64,000 nucleotides of DNA from Oceanobacillus iheyensis HTE831 (GTDB lineage: Bacteria > Bacillota > Bacilli > Bacillales > Amphibacillaceae): assembly GCF_000011245.1 (NCBI RefSeq), contig NC_004193.1, positions 1,404,501 through 1,468,500 of the forward strand, read 5' to 3'. How positions within the stretch are numbered: the first letter of the stretch is position 1; every line of letters begins with the position of its first letter. A program made the translations under genes and the position numbers. The notes under the pieces were generated by a model. The model was not told the origin of the DNA and made no database searches. It saw nothing but the letters and a program-made list of their open reading frames with translations. Positions 43,345 to 55,584 of the stretch are shown piece after piece.

Positions 43345-45177
43345 ATGGCGAAAAATAAGGATAATTTAAAATCAGAAAGTAAACATTTACAACGATTTCA
43401 TTACACAATCGATCAAGCGATTGAAAAACCGTTTAACTGGCAACAAATGTGGAGACTGTTGCAATTTTTAAAACCATATTCGAAGACTTATTTACCAGGA
43501 GCAGTCCTGGCTATGATGGTATCAACAGCAATCCGCTTAGCTATACCGATTTTAATTGGTAAAGTAGCATTCGATGTAGCTATTGCAAATAAAGATACTA
43601 CGTTGTTAACCTATTTAGTTATCGGTATTGCGGTTCTTTATAGTATAAGTTTTGTCGCAAATACATTTCGAATCAAGTGGGTAAATATCTTAGGACAAAA
43701 TGTTATCTATGATTTGCGACAAAAGTTATTTTCCCACGTGCAACGATTGTCACACCGATTTTTTGATAGTCGTTCAGCAGGTTCTATTTTAGTTCGAATT
43801 CTCAATGATATAAATTCTCTGCAGGAATTATTTACGAATGGAATCATCAACTTATTAATGGATTTATTAATGTTATCGGGGATTTTAGTAATTTTATTTG
43901 TACTAAGCCCACCACTTGCTTTAGCAGTAATTATTATTATTCCATTGATGTTTTTAATATCAACCACATTACGTCGTAAAATACGTCGTTCATGGCAAGT
44001 AGTAAGATTACATCAATCCAGAATGAACTCACATTTAAATGAAGGCATTCAAGGGATGCGTATTACCCAATCTTTCTCACAAGAGAAAGAGAACGCGGAG
44101 TTTTTTGACGGTGTAAATTCTGGATTTTTCCAGAGTTTTCGTGATGCAGCTAAGAAGAGTGCTATGTTTCGTCCGCTTGTAGATATTTGTGATGCTGCAG
44201 GTACAATTATACTTATTTCTTATGGTGCATACTTAATATTAAATGGAACCATAACTGTAGGTACATTTGTCTCTTTTGCTTTTTTCTTGGGAATGTTTTG
44301 GGAACCTATATCACGTCTTGGGCAGATGTATAATCAGCTCTTAATGGCAATGGCATCATCTGAGCGAATTTTTGAATTCCTGGATGAACGCCCAAACGTA
44401 GCAGAAAAGAACAATGCGCTTCAAATGGAAGAGATGCGCGGAGAAATCGAATTTGATAAAGTTGAATTCTCATACAATAAAGACAGAATTGCATTGAAAA
44501 AACTATCCATTCATATTCATGCTGGAGAGACCATAGCTCTAGTCGGTCATACAGGAAGTGGTAAGTCTACAATTGCGAATTTAATAAGTAGGTTTTATGA
44601 TCCTACTTCTGGTGCAGTAAAAATTGATGGAAGTGATTTGCGAGATGTTACCATTGATAGTTTGCGACAAAAAATTAGTGTTGTATTACAAGATACATTT
44701 ATTTTTTCGGGTACAATAATGGAAAATATTCGTTTTGGAAGACCTAATGCAACAGATGAAGAAGTTATTGATGCTGCTAAGGTAGTAGGGGCGGATGATT
44801 TTATTCAGCGCCTTGCAGACGGGTATCAGACAGAAGTGGAAGAGAGAGGAAATATTCTTTCAGCTGGAGAAAGACAGTTATTATCGTTTGCAAGAGCTCT
44901 GTTAGCAAATCCAAGTATTATTATTCTTGATGAAGCAACTGCCAGTATTGATACAGAATCAGAAGTGAAGATACAGCAGGCATTAAAACGATTATTAAAA
45001 GGAAGAACTTCTATCATTATTGCGCATAGATTGTCTACAATTCGAGAAGCAGATAATATTTTTGTTCTTGAACAAGGAGAAGTTTTGGAGCAAGGAAATC
45101 ATCAATCGTTAATACAACAAAAAGGAAAATATTACGAACTGGTGAAGTCACAGTTTACTATGTTAGATGCAATGTAA
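43345..45177 (+). CDS. bmrD: ABC exporter half, catalytic ATPase site (BmrD/YheH-like)
   Basis: 610 residues: six membrane helices (about 45-340) and an ABC domain with Walker A GHTGSGKST, and Walker B IIILDEAT with the catalytic Glu530. The signature reads LSAGERQLL rather than LSGGQ, the usual asymmetry of the partner subunit. Together with the preceding gene it should form a heterodimeric drug exporter with one working and one degenerate ATP site. AGGAGGTGGG lies before the ATG. A T-rich sequence follows the stop. Confidence 0.93.
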   Translation: MAKNKDNLKSESKHLQRFHYTIDQAIEKPFNWQQMWRLLQFLKPYSKTYLPGAVLAMMVSTAIRLAIPILIGKVAFDVAIANKDTTLLTYLVIGIAVLYSISFVANTFRIKWVNILGQNVIYDLRQKLFSHVQRLSHRFFDSRSAGSILVRILNDINSLQELFTNGIINLLMDLLMLSGILVILFVLSPPLALAVIIIIPLMFLISTTLRRKIRRSWQVVRLHQSRMNSHLNEGIQGMRITQSFSQEKENAEFFDGVNSGFFQSFRDAAKKSAMFRPLVDICDAAGTIILISYGAYLILNGTITVGTFVSFAFFLGMFWEPISRLGQMYNQLLMAMASSERIFEFLDERPNVAEKNNALQMEEMRGEIEFDKVEFSYNKDRIALKKLSIHIHAGETIALVGHTGSGKSTIANLISRFYDPTSGAVKIDGSDLRDVTIDSLRQKISVVLQDTFIFSGTIMENIRFGRPNATDEEVIDAAKVVGADDFIQRLADGYQTEVEERGNILSAGERQLLSFARALLANPSIIILDEATASIDTESEVKIQQALKRLLKGRTSIIIAHRLSTIREADNIFVLEQGEVLEQGNHQSLIQQKGKYYELVKSQFTMLDAM

Positions 45178-45269
45178 AGTAAATGGGGGAGCAATATAAA
45201 ATTAGTTGCTCCTTTTTTTATGTACTAGTATGATAGATGTAGTTTTAGTTTATAATTGGAGGCTATATA

Positions 45270-45932
45270 ATGAATAAAGATTTTGCTGTAATTGGATTAG
45301 GTCGTTTTGGCGGAAGTATTTGTCGAGAGCTTAGCAAAGAAGGAATGCATGTTTTAGCGATTGATTCAGACGAAGAAAGAATAAATGAATATAAGAATAT
45401 AGCCTATCATACAGTGCTAGCGGACTCAACCGATGAAGATGCGTTAAAAGAAATAGGTATTAGTAATTTCGATCACGTAGTAGTAGCTATAGGAGAAAAC
45501 ATCCAAGCAAGTATACTTACAGCAGTGATTTTAACGGATATGGGAGTAAATAAAATTACGGTTAAAGCACAAAATGATTACCATGAAAAGATTTTAAATA
45601 AAATTGGAGTACATCAGGTTGTGCATCCTGAAAGAGATATGGGTAAGCGATTAGCACATAATTTTATTTCAAGTAACATTTTAGACTATCTAGAGTTATC
45701 GGATGATCATAGTATTGTTGAAGTAAAGGCAGGAGAAAGAATGATTGGAAAGAGTTTGATTGAACTCGATATCCGAGCTAATTTTGGTTGCAATATTGTA
45801 GCTATTAAAAAGGGACATGAAATAAATGTATCCCCAAGTGCTGATCAAGAACTGCGAGAAGGGGATGTACTAATTGTTATTGGAGCAGATAAAGATATCA
45901 CAAGGTTTGAAAGAGAGCTAGTTATTGATTAA
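45270..45932 (+). CDS. ktrC: Potassium channel regulatory subunit KtrC (TrkA family)
   Basis: 220 residues. The RCK_N domain starts FAVIGLGRFGGS (Rossmann nucleotide site), and the C-terminal TrkA_C domain (about 140-218) binds c-di-AMP in relatives. Wording is very near B. subtilis KtrC (YkqB), including VVAIGENIQASILTAVIL, VKAQNDYHEKIL and HPERDMGKRLAHN. It gates KtrD/KtrB; a candidate membrane subunit is at 28.5 kb. The next gene is rnjA, as in B. subtilis. Confidence 0.95.
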   Translation: MNKDFAVIGLGRFGGSICRELSKEGMHVLAIDSDEERINEYKNIAYHTVLADSTDEDALKEIGISNFDHVVVAIGENIQASILTAVILTDMGVNKITVKAQNDYHEKILNKIGVHQVVHPERDMGKRLAHNFISSNILDYLELSDDHSIVEVKAGERMIGKSLIELDIRANFGCNIVAIKKGHEINVSPSADQELREGDVLIVIGADKDITRFERELVID

Positions 45933-45943
45933 TATTTACTTAT

Positions 45944-46012
45944 CAAAAAAAAGAACTATCTACTGGGTTCGGTAACAAATACCTTCCTAAAAGAATAGTT
46001 CTTTTTTTGATT
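45944..46012 (+). terminator. Terminator of ktrC
   Basis: AAAAAAGAACTAT and ATAGTTCTTTTTTT pair across a long loop. Confidence 0.8.
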
Positions 46013-46080
46013 TATATAGATAAAAATTGTGTGTTCCGTGGATAGCAAAATATCTGGATATTACCCACGTTGAGGAACAA

Positions 46081-46100
46081 GGCTATTTCATGAAATAGCC
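46081..46100. repeat. Perfect 20-bp palindrome
   Basis: GGCTATTTCATGAAATAGCC is fully self-complementary. It lies between convergent ktrC and rnjA, between two terminators, with no T-run. Role unknown. Confidence 0.6.
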
Positions 46101-46132
46101 CTCAATAAATATTTGAAAAATCCTGTATATAA

Positions 46133-46164
46133 AAAAGAAGTTCGACCAGAGTCGAACTTCTTTT
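46133..46164. terminator. Bidirectional terminator between ktrC and rnjA
   Basis: AAAAGAAGTTCGAC and GTCGAACTTCTTTT form a 14-bp perfect stem around CAGA. Confidence 0.93.
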
Positions 46165-46220
46165 AGAAAAGGGGGGGCGTACTAGCTCCACTTCTAAACG
46201 AGCGAATGCGCCTTTGTTCT

Positions 46221-47888
46221 TTAAATCTCCATGATAATTGGAAGTACCATTGGACGTCTTTTTGTTTTTTCATATAGGAATGGAGCAATTGTATCAGTGA
46301 TTTCATTTTTAATCTCTGACCATTGTGTTGTTTTACGCTCCATTACTTTTTCTAAGTGATTAGACACTAATTTTTGAGCTTGGTTTATTAAGTCTTCAGA
46401 TTCTCTCATATATACAAAGCCTCGAGAGATAATATCTGGCCCAGAAGCTATCTTGAAGTCACTCATGTTAATGCTCACTACAACAATAACTAATCCTTCT
46501 TCAGATAAGATGCGACGATCTCGTAGAACAATATTTCCTATATCACCAATTCCACTACCGTCAACGTATACGGATCCAGAAGGTATTTTCCCAGCAATAG
46601 CTGCATGATCCTTGCTTAGTGCTAGAACATCACCATTATCCATTACAAAAGAATTTTCAGCTTCTACATCACATAATTCTCCTAATTTAACATGTTCTTT
46701 TAGCATACGATATTCTCCATGTATTGGCATGAAAAATTTCGGACGAATTAAGCGAAGCATTAGTTTTTGTTCTTCTTGACTACCATGACCAGAGGTATGA
46801 ATATTACTCAACTTACCATGAACAACATCTGCCCCTGCTCGATAAAGTTTATTAATGGTTCTGCTTACGCTGACAGTATTCCCCGGGATTGGAGAGGAAG
46901 AGAATACTACAGTGTCTCCAGGAATTAATTGAATTTGTCTATGTGTACCATTTGCAATTCGAGATAGTGCAGCCATTGTTTCACCTTGGGAACCAGTACA
47001 GAGGATCGTTACTTCATTTGCAGGAAGACGATTAATCTGGTTACCTTCAATAAATGTATCTTTCGGCGCTTGGATATAACCTAATTCCAGGCCAATATTT
47101 ATAGCAGATTCCATACTTCTACCAAATACAGCTACTTTACGATTGTACTTAACAGCTGCTTCAACAACTTGTTGTAAACGATAGATGTTGGAAGCAAATG
47201 TTGCGAAGATCAATCTACCATCGACTCTGCTGAATATATCGTGAATACTTTCTCCAACGACACGCTCGGACATTGTAAACCCAGGTACTTCACTATTAGT
47301 ACTATCTGACAGAAGGCATAATACACCTTCTGAACCAATCTCAGCCATTTTTGCAAGGTTAGCGGGTTCACCAACAGGTGTGAAATCAAATTTGAAATCA
47401 CCAGTATGAACAATGTTACCAGGTGGTGTTTTTACTACGACGCCATAAGAATCAGGGATACTATGTGTCGTACGGAAGAAGCTAACGGATGTTTTTCGGA
47501 ATTTAATAATATCATCTTCTTGAATGGTAATTAGTTTTGCATTTCTTAGTAAGCCATGCTCTTCTAATTTATTGCGAATTAGTCCAATTGCTAATGGACC
47601 TGCGTAAATTGGCACATTAATTTCACGCAGTAAAAATGGAATACCACCAATGTGGTCTTCATGACCATGGGTAATAATTAACCCTTTTATTTTATCTTCG
47701 TTTTGTACTAAATACGTATAATCAGGGATAACATAATCAATTCCTAAAAGTTCATCTTCAGGAAATTTAATCCCAGCATCAATTAAAATAATTTCATCTT
47801 GAAATTGGATGGCATACGTATTTTTGCCGATTTCACCTAGTCCACCTAGAGCGAAAACAGCAGCTTGATCATTTTTGACAAATTTCAT
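46221..47888 (-). CDS. rnjA: Ribonuclease J1
   Basis: 555 residues. The metallo-beta-lactamase core has [11 protein letters not shown] (two-zinc site), TTHSIPDS and HTGDFKFD, then the beta-CASP domain ([20 protein letters not shown]) and a C-terminal domain. RNase J1 is the main 5'-3' exonuclease and also an endonuclease in mRNA turnover and rRNA maturation. rpoY lies three bases upstream on the same strand, the conserved rpoY-rnjA pair of Bacillales. Confidence 0.97.
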   Translation of the reverse strand: MKFVKNDQAAVFALGGLGEIGKNTYAIQFQDEIILIDAGIKFPEDELLGIDYVIPDYTYLVQNEDKIKGLIITHGHEDHIGGIPFLLREINVPIYAGPLAIGLIRNKLEEHGLLRNAKLITIQEDDIIKFRKTSVSFFRTTHSIPDSYGVVVKTPPGNIVHTGDFKFDFTPVGEPANLAKMAEIGSEGVLCLLSDSTNSEVPGFTMSERVVGESIHDIFSRVDGRLIFATFASNIYRLQQVVEAAVKYNRKVAVFGRSMESAINIGLELGYIQAPKDTFIEGNQINRLPANEVTILCTGSQGETMAALSRIANGTHRQIQLIPGDTVVFSSSPIPGNTVSVSRTINKLYRAGADVVHGKLSNIHTSGHGSQEEQKLMLRLIRPKFFMPIHGEYRMLKEHVKLGELCDVEAENSFVMDNGDVLALSKDHAAIAGKIPSGSVYVDGSGIGDIGNIVLRDRRILSEEGLVIVVVSINMSDFKIASGPDIISRGFVYMRESEDLINQAQKLVSNHLEKVMERKTTQWSEIKNEITDTIAPFLYEKTKRRPMVLPIIMEI

Positions 47889-47891
47889 CGG

Positions 47892-48107
47892 CTACAGGTT
47901 CTCCAATTCTAATTTTCCAGTGTCTTTTTCATATTGGAGGTGTGCCTCATCCAACGGTTGAACAAATTCAATATTATAGTTATGGTCACTATCACTTATT
48001 TTTTTACGTACTTCACGTATAGTTTCAGCTTCTACGTATAAGCTCTTTGTACGCTCTCTAATTGGAACTTCATTTGGAAGTTCCTGATATAAAACTTTAA
48101 AAATCAT
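47892..48107 (-). CDS. rpoY: RNA polymerase epsilon subunit RpoY
   Basis: 71 residues, [20 protein letters not shown] through [19 protein letters not shown]. This is the YkzG/RpoY family that binds core RNA polymerase. AGGAGAGATG precedes the ATG. The three-base gap to rnjA signals translational coupling. Confidence 0.96.
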
Positions 48108-48238
48108 TTCATCTCTCCTAACATATTAAAAAAATTGTATCTATGATATTACATTCCGTTATATAGGTAAGTTTCCGTGGGCTTACCTAGTTTTGATAAA
48201 TGGCTTATTGCAGTGATTGGTCATTCATAAAATAAATT

Positions 48239-48325
48239 CTATCTAAAAGTAGTTGGTACACGTCCTTCTTTGCCTAAAAAATCTTTAAACCGTTTCTTCA
48301 GCTTTTCTTTTAGGCGCTTCAGCAT
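48239..48325 (-). CDS. 28-residue cationic amphipathic peptide
   Basis: A short ORF, MLKRLKEKLKKRFKDFLGKE followed by GRVPTTFR. The i, i+3/4 alternation of L/F and K/R would give an amphipathic helix of high positive charge. AAGGAGACGTGAG lies upstream, but at 12 bases the spacing is long. It sits 130 bases before rpoY with no terminator between, so it may share that transcript. No family recognised. It could be a membrane-active peptide or a leader. Confidence 0.5.
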   Translation of the reverse strand: MLKRLKEKLKKRFKDFLGKEGRVPTTFR

Positions 48326-48757
48326 GAGGACTCACGTCTCCTTCCAATATTTTATGAAAAGCAACATTAACCCTCTACCGTCCAATCCTCTTATCTATAG
48401 TATAGTACGAAATCGTAAATAATTAAATAAAAATCCATAAATTATAAAAAAATAGTTTCGATATTTAATCATCTATATAGTATGTTTTACCAAAGTAAAG
48501 ATTCTATACGTACGATGTACTGACCCTGGCAGTATTCAATAAAAAAATCCTATATTTAATGTTGTAAGTGAAGTATGTACAAGATGATTATATATAGAGG
48601 GCAGCAAGATAAGTGCAATATTGCTTGTTTTGAAGAACAAAGAGGTCTAGCGAAAGAGAATAAAAGAAGGAGGAGTTCCAGTGAATGTCTATTCTGTTTA
48701 ACTAACATTCAGTGGAGAAAAAGCTTAATCACTGAATGTTAGTTTCATTTTATTTAA
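48326..48757. other. Gene-poor region upstream of rpoY and downstream of def
   Basis: 432 bases. On the plus strand a very strong AAGGAGGAG at 48667-48675 precedes a six-codon ORF (GTG at 48681, MNVYSV) whose stop abuts a long hairpin. No larger gene fits on either strand. Confidence 0.5.
48702..48753 (+). terminator. Strong hairpin after a six-codon ORF
   Basis: CTAACATTCAGTG and CACTGAATGTTAG pair perfectly (13 bp) around 15 bases, then TTTCATTTTATTT on the plus strand. It may also serve def on the minus strand, though its minus-strand tail is poorer. Confidence 0.75.
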
Positions 48758-49309
48758 TTATTGAATAGGGGAGGAATTTTCAGGTATGTTAAAAGGATCT
48801 TCTGTATTAATCCGATCGAAAAACATAATTCCATTAATGTGATCAATCTCATGTTGAAATACTATTGCTGGATACCCTTTTAGTCGTAATTTAACTGGTT
48901 GGTCATTAATATCGGTAGCTTTGATAGTAATCCTAGCATGGCGAGGGACATACCCTTCTACTGGACGATCGACGGATAAACATCCTTCTCCACTCGATAA
49001 ATAAGACTGTTCTACTGAATGGCTGATTATTTTAGGATTAACCAATCCCATACTATATAATTTCCCATCTATATCTTCAAAATGGATAGCAATAATCTGC
49101 TTTTCAATACCCAATTGGGGAGCTGCTATACCGACACCTGCACGCAATTCGTATTTCTCTGCTATTTCTTCATCCTGACTATTTTTCAAGAATTGCATCA
49201 TATCTTCTAGTAATTGTTTATCATCTTTTGATAATGGAACCTCCACAACTGCTGCACTTCTTGTTAAAGAAGGGTGGCCCTCACGAACAATATCTTTCAT
49301 TGTAATCAT
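48758..49309 (-). CDS. def: Peptide deformylase
   Basis: 183 residues. The three deformylase motifs are [10 protein letters not shown] (about 60), EGCLSV (with the metal Cys, about 111) and [12 protein letters not shown] (metal His pair and catalytic Glu, about 155). It removes the formyl group from nascent proteins. It matches B. subtilis DefB (YkrB) by length and position beside ykyA. AAAAGGAG precedes the start. Confidence 0.97.
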   Translation of the reverse strand: MITMKDIVREGHPSLTRSAAVVEVPLSKDDKQLLEDMMQFLKNSQDEEIAEKYELRAGVGIAAPQLGIEKQIIAIHFEDIDGKLYSMGLVNPKIISHSVEQSYLSSGEGCLSVDRPVEGYVPRHARITIKATDINDQPVKLRLKGYPAIVFQHEIDHINGIMFFDRINTEDPFNIPENSSPIQ

Positions 49310-49546
49310 GATACTATCTCCTTTTCATGTGTAAATTAAGTTATTATTGGGTAATCATATATAATGATAATGAAAATACACTTCATTTTAATACCTCTAT
49401 CATTTTAACATAATCATATTCATTCCTTCATAGAATATACATAAGATAGAGATATTAAGAGATAATTTACTTTTTCATCAAATTATTTATGGTATAATTT
49501 ATAAAATATGGTAATCAATGAAACAGAGACATAGGAGGAGTTATAA

Positions 49547-50230
49547 GTGTTAAAAAGGGGTTTGCTATCGGTATTATCCATTCTATTTATTCTAGTTATT
49601 ACAGGCTGTAACAATGAAAGTACTGAAGAAAAGATACATAATCATCTGGAAGAGGCTGTTGCATTAGAAGAGGATTTTGAAAATCAACAACAAGAAATTA
49701 CGGAATTAGAAGAAAAAGAACAAGAGATTTATAATCAAATTATCGATCTTGGTGTAGAAGAAATTGATAAAATCAAAGAGTTAGCAAATGAGGCAACGTC
49801 AGTTATTGAAGATAGAGAAGAAAAAATTACTGCTGAAAAGGAAAGTATTGAAGCATCAGAGGAAGAATTTAGCAATATTGAAGAACTAATTAGTGATATT
49901 GATAATGAAGAAGCGTTATCCAATGCAGAAAATATGGTAGAAGTAATGAATCAACGATACGAATCTTACTATACATTGAATGATGCATACATGGAATCTT
50001 TAAGCTTAGAAAAAGAACTTTATGAACTATTACAAAAAGAAGATTTAGAGCAGGAACAATTAACGGAACAAATAAATGCTGTGAATGATAGTTATGATAA
50101 AGTAATTAATGCTAATGAATCTTTTAACGAATATACAGTTGAGTATAATGCTTTGAAAAGAGAGTTTTATGAAAGTACAGATTTAAATGTAACTTATGAT
50201 GAGGAATCAGAAGCAGAACAGAAAGAATAA
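49547..50230 (+). CDS. ykyA: YkyA-like cell-wall-binding lipoprotein
   Basis: 227 residues. The signal ends with lipobox VITGC (Cys21). The mature chain is a long, highly acidic coiled coil with heptad-like Leu/Ile and Glu runs (about 30-200). B. subtilis YkyA has the same form and the same position before pdhA. GTG start, 8 bases after AGGAGGAG. A perfect terminator separates it from the pdh operon. Confidence 0.9.
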   Translation: MLKRGLLSVLSILFILVITGCNNESTEEKIHNHLEEAVALEEDFENQQQEITELEEKEQEIYNQIIDLGVEEIDKIKELANEATSVIEDREEKITAEKESIEASEEEFSNIEELISDIDNEEALSNAENMVEVMNQRYESYYTLNDAYMESLSLEKELYELLQKEDLEQEQLTEQINAVNDSYDKVINANESFNEYTVEYNALKREFYESTDLNVTYDEESEAEQKE

Positions 50231-50250
50231 AAATATTAAATAATTACACG

Positions 50251-50292
50251 AAAACACGCGATGATAAGATATCTTATCATCGCGTGTTTTTT
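50251..50292. terminator. Terminator of ykyA
   Basis: ACACGCGATGATAAGAT is self-complementary with ATCTTATCATCGCGTGT, flanked by AAAA and TTTTTT. It is among the strongest hairpins in the window. Confidence 0.95.
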
Positions 50293-51804
<1,512 letters not shown>

Positions 51805-51807
51805 ATC

Positions 51808-52785
51808 ATGGCACAAATGACAATGATTCAAGCTATCACTGATGCAATGCGCGTAGAATTGAAAAATGATGAAAACGTGCTTGTTTTTGGTGAAGATGTT
51901 GGACAAAATGGCGGAGTATTCCGTGCAACAGAAGGTCTTCAAGATGAATTTGGTGAAGATCGTGTGTTTGATACACCACTTGCTGAATCTGGAATCGGTG
52001 GACTTGCGATCGGTTTAGCATTAGAAGGATTTCGTCCGGTACCTGAGATTCAATTCTTCGGCTTCGTATATGAAGTAATGGACTCTATTAGTGGACAAAT
52101 GGCACGTATGCGTTATCGTTCTGGCGGTCATTATAATGCACCGATTACAGTTCGTGCACCATTTGGTGGAGGAGTACACACTCCAGAATTACACGCGGAT
52201 TCTTTAGAAGGTCTAATGGCTCAACAACCAGGTTTAAAAGTGGTTATTCCTTCAACACCTTACGAAGCAAAAGGTCTATTAATTTCTGCAATCCGTGATA
52301 ACGATCCGGTTGTATTCTTAGAGCATATGAAATTATATCGTTCTTTCCGTGGCGAAGTTCCTGAAGAAGACTACACTGTTGAAATTGGGAAAGCTGATGT
52401 AAAACGCGAAGGTTCTGATGTAACATTAGTATCCTATGGAGCAATGGTACATTCATCCTTGAAAGCTGCTGAAGAATTAGAAAAAGACGGAATTCAAGCA
52501 GAAGTAATTGATTTACGTACAGTTTCTCCAATTGATTACGAAACAATCCTAGCATCTGTTAAGAAAACAAATCGCGTAGTCGTTGTACAAGAAGCACAGC
52601 GTCAAGCAGGAGTTGCTGGTCAAGTTATTTCTGAAATTCAAGAAAGAGCAATTCTAGACCTAGAGGCGCCAATTCTTCGTGTTAGTGCACCTGATACGGT
52701 TTATTCATTCTCTGATGCAGAGGAAACATGGTTGCCTAACCATAATGATATCGTAGAGAAAGTTAATGAAGTAATTAATTTCTAA
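51808..52785 (+). CDS. pdhB: Pyruvate dehydrogenase E1 component, beta subunit
   Basis: 325 residues. [39 protein letters not shown] and [20 protein letters not shown] are E1-beta signatures. It contributes the transketolase-type pyrimidine-binding half of the active site. AAAAGGAG lies before the ATG. The three-base gap from pdhA implies coupled translation and 1:1 supply. Confidence 0.97.
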   Translation: MAQMTMIQAITDAMRVELKNDENVLVFGEDVGQNGGVFRATEGLQDEFGEDRVFDTPLAESGIGGLAIGLALEGFRPVPEIQFFGFVYEVMDSISGQMARMRYRSGGHYNAPITVRAPFGGGVHTPELHADSLEGLMAQQPGLKVVIPSTPYEAKGLLISAIRDNDPVVFLEHMKLYRSFRGEVPEEDYTVEIGKADVKREGSDVTLVSYGAMVHSSLKAAEELEKDGIQAEVIDLRTVSPIDYETILASVKKTNRVVVVQEAQRQAGVAGQVISEIQERAILDLEAPILRVSAPDTVYSFSDAEETWLPNHNDIVEKVNEVINF

Positions 52786-52808
52786 AATAGTTTAGGAGGT
52801 TTCATAGC

Positions 52809-54092
52809 ATGGCATTTAATTTTAAGTTACCGGATATCGGTGAAGGTATACATGAAGGTGAAATAGTAAAATGGTTCGTAAAAGAAGGCGACGAAGTAAA
52901 AGAAGATGATGTACTTTGTGAAGTACAAAATGATAAATCCGTTGTAGAAATTCCTTCTCAAGTAGATGGAAAAGTTACAAAGATTCACGTTGCTGAAGGT
53001 GACGTTGCAGTTGTAGGAGATACACTAATTTCTTTTGAAGCAGAAGGTTATGATGATGAAGAAGGCGACAGTGCTGATGATTCATCTTCAGATTCAAAAG
53101 AAGAGAAATCAACGGATTCGAAAGAAGAAGAAAAAGAAGCTTCTAAAGAAGAGTCAAGTGAGCAATCTGATGATACTCGAGTGATTGCAATGCCTTCTGT
53201 ACGCAAATTTGCACGTGATAATGATGTTAATATTAAAGATGTTAACGGAACTGGTAAAAATGGACGTATTCTTAAAGAAGATGTAGAAAGCTACCTAAGC
53301 GGTGATCAGCCATCTAGTGAAGTAGCCGAGGACAAAGCTGAAGCTTCTTCTGAAGATAAGCAAGAAACGAAAGCTGCACCTCAAGGTCAATATCCAGAGA
53401 CTCGTGAGAAGATGACTGCAATCCGTAAATCTATTGCTAAATCAATGGTTAACTCGAAATCAAAAGCACCACATGTTACACTAATGGACGAAATTGATGT
53501 AACTGAATTAGTAGCACATCGTAAGAAGTTTAAAGCAGTTGCTGCTGAGCAAGATATTAAATTAACTTATTTACCATATGTAGTTAAAGCATTAGTATCT
53601 GCGTCTAAGAAATTCCCTATTCTAAATTCTTATATTGATGAGAATACAGATGAAATTGTTGAGAAACATTATTACAACATTGGTATTGCAGCAGACACAG
53701 ATAGAGGTCTACTAGTTCCAGTTGTAAAAGATTCTGATAAGAAATCTATTTTCCAAATTTCTCAAGAAATCAATGAATTGGCAGGGAAAGCTCGAGATGG
53801 TAAACTTAAACCTGATGAGATGAAAGGTGCTTCTAACACTATTTCTAATATTGGTTCTGCTGGTGGACAGTGGTTTACTCCAGTATTAAATTATCCAGAA
53901 GCAGTAATTCTAGGTATCGGACGTATTGCTGATAAACCAGTTGTTCGCGATGGAGAAATTGTTGTAGCTCCAGTTCTCTCTGTATCTCTAAGCTTTGATC
54001 ATCGTATCGTTGACGGCGCAACAGCACAACTTGCACTAAATCAAATTAAACGATTATTGAATGATCCACAATTAATTATGATGGAGGCGTAA
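52809..54092 (+). CDS. pdhC: Dihydrolipoamide acetyltransferase (E2)
   Basis: 427 residues with one lipoyl domain (1-80; lipoylated Lys in NDKSVVEI), a very acidic Ser/Glu/Lys linker (about 85-125), a peripheral-subunit-binding domain ([13 protein letters not shown] ... [12 protein letters not shown], about 128-165), a second linker, and the catalytic core (195-427) ending with [16 protein letters not shown] (active His and Asp). It forms the icosahedral core of the complex. AGGAGG upstream. Confidence 0.97.
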   Translation: MAFNFKLPDIGEGIHEGEIVKWFVKEGDEVKEDDVLCEVQNDKSVVEIPSQVDGKVTKIHVAEGDVAVVGDTLISFEAEGYDDEEGDSADDSSSDSKEEKSTDSKEEEKEASKEESSEQSDDTRVIAMPSVRKFARDNDVNIKDVNGTGKNGRILKEDVESYLSGDQPSSEVAEDKAEASSEDKQETKAAPQGQYPETREKMTAIRKSIAKSMVNSKSKAPHVTLMDEIDVTELVAHRKKFKAVAAEQDIKLTYLPYVVKALVSASKKFPILNSYIDENTDEIVEKHYYNIGIAADTDRGLLVPVVKDSDKKSIFQISQEINELAGKARDGKLKPDEMKGASNTISNIGSAGGQWFTPVLNYPEAVILGIGRIADKPVVRDGEIVVAPVLSVSLSFDHRIVDGATAQLALNQIKRLLNDPQLIMMEA

Positions 54093-54095
54093 GTA

Positions 54096-55502
54096 ATGGT
54101 AGTAGGAGATTTTCCGGTAGAAGTAGACACTCTAGTCGTTGGGGCAGGACCTGGTGGCTATGTTGCAGCGATTCGTGCTGCACAATTAGGTCAAAAAGTA
54201 ACAATCGTAGATAAAGGAGCTTTAGGTGGAGTTTGCTTAAATGTTGGTTGTATTCCTTCTAAAGCACTTATTGAAGCTGGCCATAAATATGAAAATGCGC
54301 ATGGATCTGAAGATCTTGGAATTAAAACAGATAAAGTAGAAGTAGACTTTTCTAAAGTTCAAGACTGGAAAGGTTCTGTTGTTAACAAACTTACTTCAGG
54401 TGTTGAGAGCTTATTAAAAGGTAACAAAGTAGATATCGTAAAAGGTGAAGCATATTTCGTTGATGCAAATACTGCTAAAATCGCTGGAGAGAGCAGCTCT
54501 CAAACGTATAAATTTAAAGATTGTATCATTGCAACAGGTTCTTCACCAATTGAAATTCCGTCATTTAAGTTCTCTGATCGCGTGTTAGATTCTACAGGCG
54601 CATTGAGCTTAAAAGAAATTCCGAAGAAAATGGTAGTAATTGGTTCTGGATATGTAGGTACAGAACTTGGTACTGCATATGCTAACTTTGGAACTGAAAT
54701 TACTTTCTTAGAAGGTGCGAAAGACATCTTAGGTGGATTTGAGAAACAAATGACGCAACTTGTTAAGAAAGGCCTTAAGAAAAAAGGTGCTACAATTATC
54801 ACAGAAGCAATGGCTAAAGGCGTTGAAGAAACAAAAGACGGTGTAAAAGTTTCTTATGAAGTAAATGGTAAAGAAGAAACTATTGAAGCAGATTATGTAC
54901 TTGTAACAGTAGGTCGTCGTCCGAACACTGATGAGCTTGGTTTAGAGCAAATGGGTGTTAAGATGACAGATAGAGGCCATATTGAAATAGATAAACAATG
55001 TAAAACAAGTGTTGATAATATCTATGCAATTGGTGATATCGTTGAAGGACCTGCACTTGCACACAAGGCTTCTTATGAAGGTAAGATTGCTGCTGAAGCT
55101 ATTAGTGGTGAAAAATCTGAAATTGACTATGTAGGAATACCTGCAGTGGCATTTACAGAACCTGAACTAGCAACAGTAGGTTTATCTGAACAAGACGCGA
55201 AAGATGCTGGTTATGATGTGAAGGTTGGTAAATTCCCATTCGGAGCAAACGGCCGTGCACTTTCTTTAAATAACACAGAAGGTTTCTTAAAACTAATCAC
55301 TCGTAAAGATGATGGATTAGTTATCGGTGGTCAAATTGCTGGTCCAAATGCTAGTGATATGATTTCTGAAATTGGTTTAGCAATTGAAGCAGGCATGACT
55401 GCTGAAGATATTTCTCTAACTATCCATGCTCATCCAACACTAGGTGAGATTACAATGGAAGCAGCGGAAGTCGCTTTAGGAACACCAATTCATACTATGT
55501 AA
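54096..55502 (+). CDS. pdhD: Dihydrolipoamide dehydrogenase (E3)
   Basis: 468 residues. FAD motif [19 protein letters not shown], redox disulfide [15 protein letters not shown] (about 43-57), NAD motif [24 protein letters not shown], and the catalytic [13 protein letters not shown] at the end. It reoxidises dihydrolipoamide and makes NADH. ATG three bases after the pdhC stop, ribosome site GGAGG inside the pdhC end. Last gene of the operon, with a terminator just after. Confidence 0.97.
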   Translation: MVVGDFPVEVDTLVVGAGPGGYVAAIRAAQLGQKVTIVDKGALGGVCLNVGCIPSKALIEAGHKYENAHGSEDLGIKTDKVEVDFSKVQDWKGSVVNKLTSGVESLLKGNKVDIVKGEAYFVDANTAKIAGESSSQTYKFKDCIIATGSSPIEIPSFKFSDRVLDSTGALSLKEIPKKMVVIGSGYVGTELGTAYANFGTEITFLEGAKDILGGFEKQMTQLVKKGLKKKGATIITEAMAKGVEETKDGVKVSYEVNGKEETIEADYVLVTVGRRPNTDELGLEQMGVKMTDRGHIEIDKQCKTSVDNIYAIGDIVEGPALAHKASYEGKIAAEAISGEKSEIDYVGIPAVAFTEPELATVGLSEQDAKDAGYDVKVGKFPFGANGRALSLNNTEGFLKLITRKDDGLVIGGQIAGPNASDMISEIGLAIEAGMTAEDISLTIHAHPTLGEITMEAAEVALGTPIHTM

Positions 55503-55508
55503 TATAGG

Positions 55509-55546
55509 AAAAACTGCCAAGTAATTTTTACTTGGCAGTTTTTTGC
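55509..55546. terminator. Bidirectional terminator of pdhABCD
   Basis: AAAAACTGCCAAGTAA and TTACTTGGCAGTTTTTT form a near-perfect stem. It also ends the opposing lipoprotein gene. Confidence 0.93.
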
Positions 55547-55576
55547 TTATTCTATAGTAATGTTTCAATCTCTTGA

Positions 55577-55584
55577 ATAATCTC
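55577..55584. repeat. Target-site duplication, left copy (ATAATCTC)
   Basis: Identical to the eight bases at 56934-56941 directly after the right inverted repeat. Eight bases is the normal duplication length for ISL3 elements. Confidence 0.95.
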
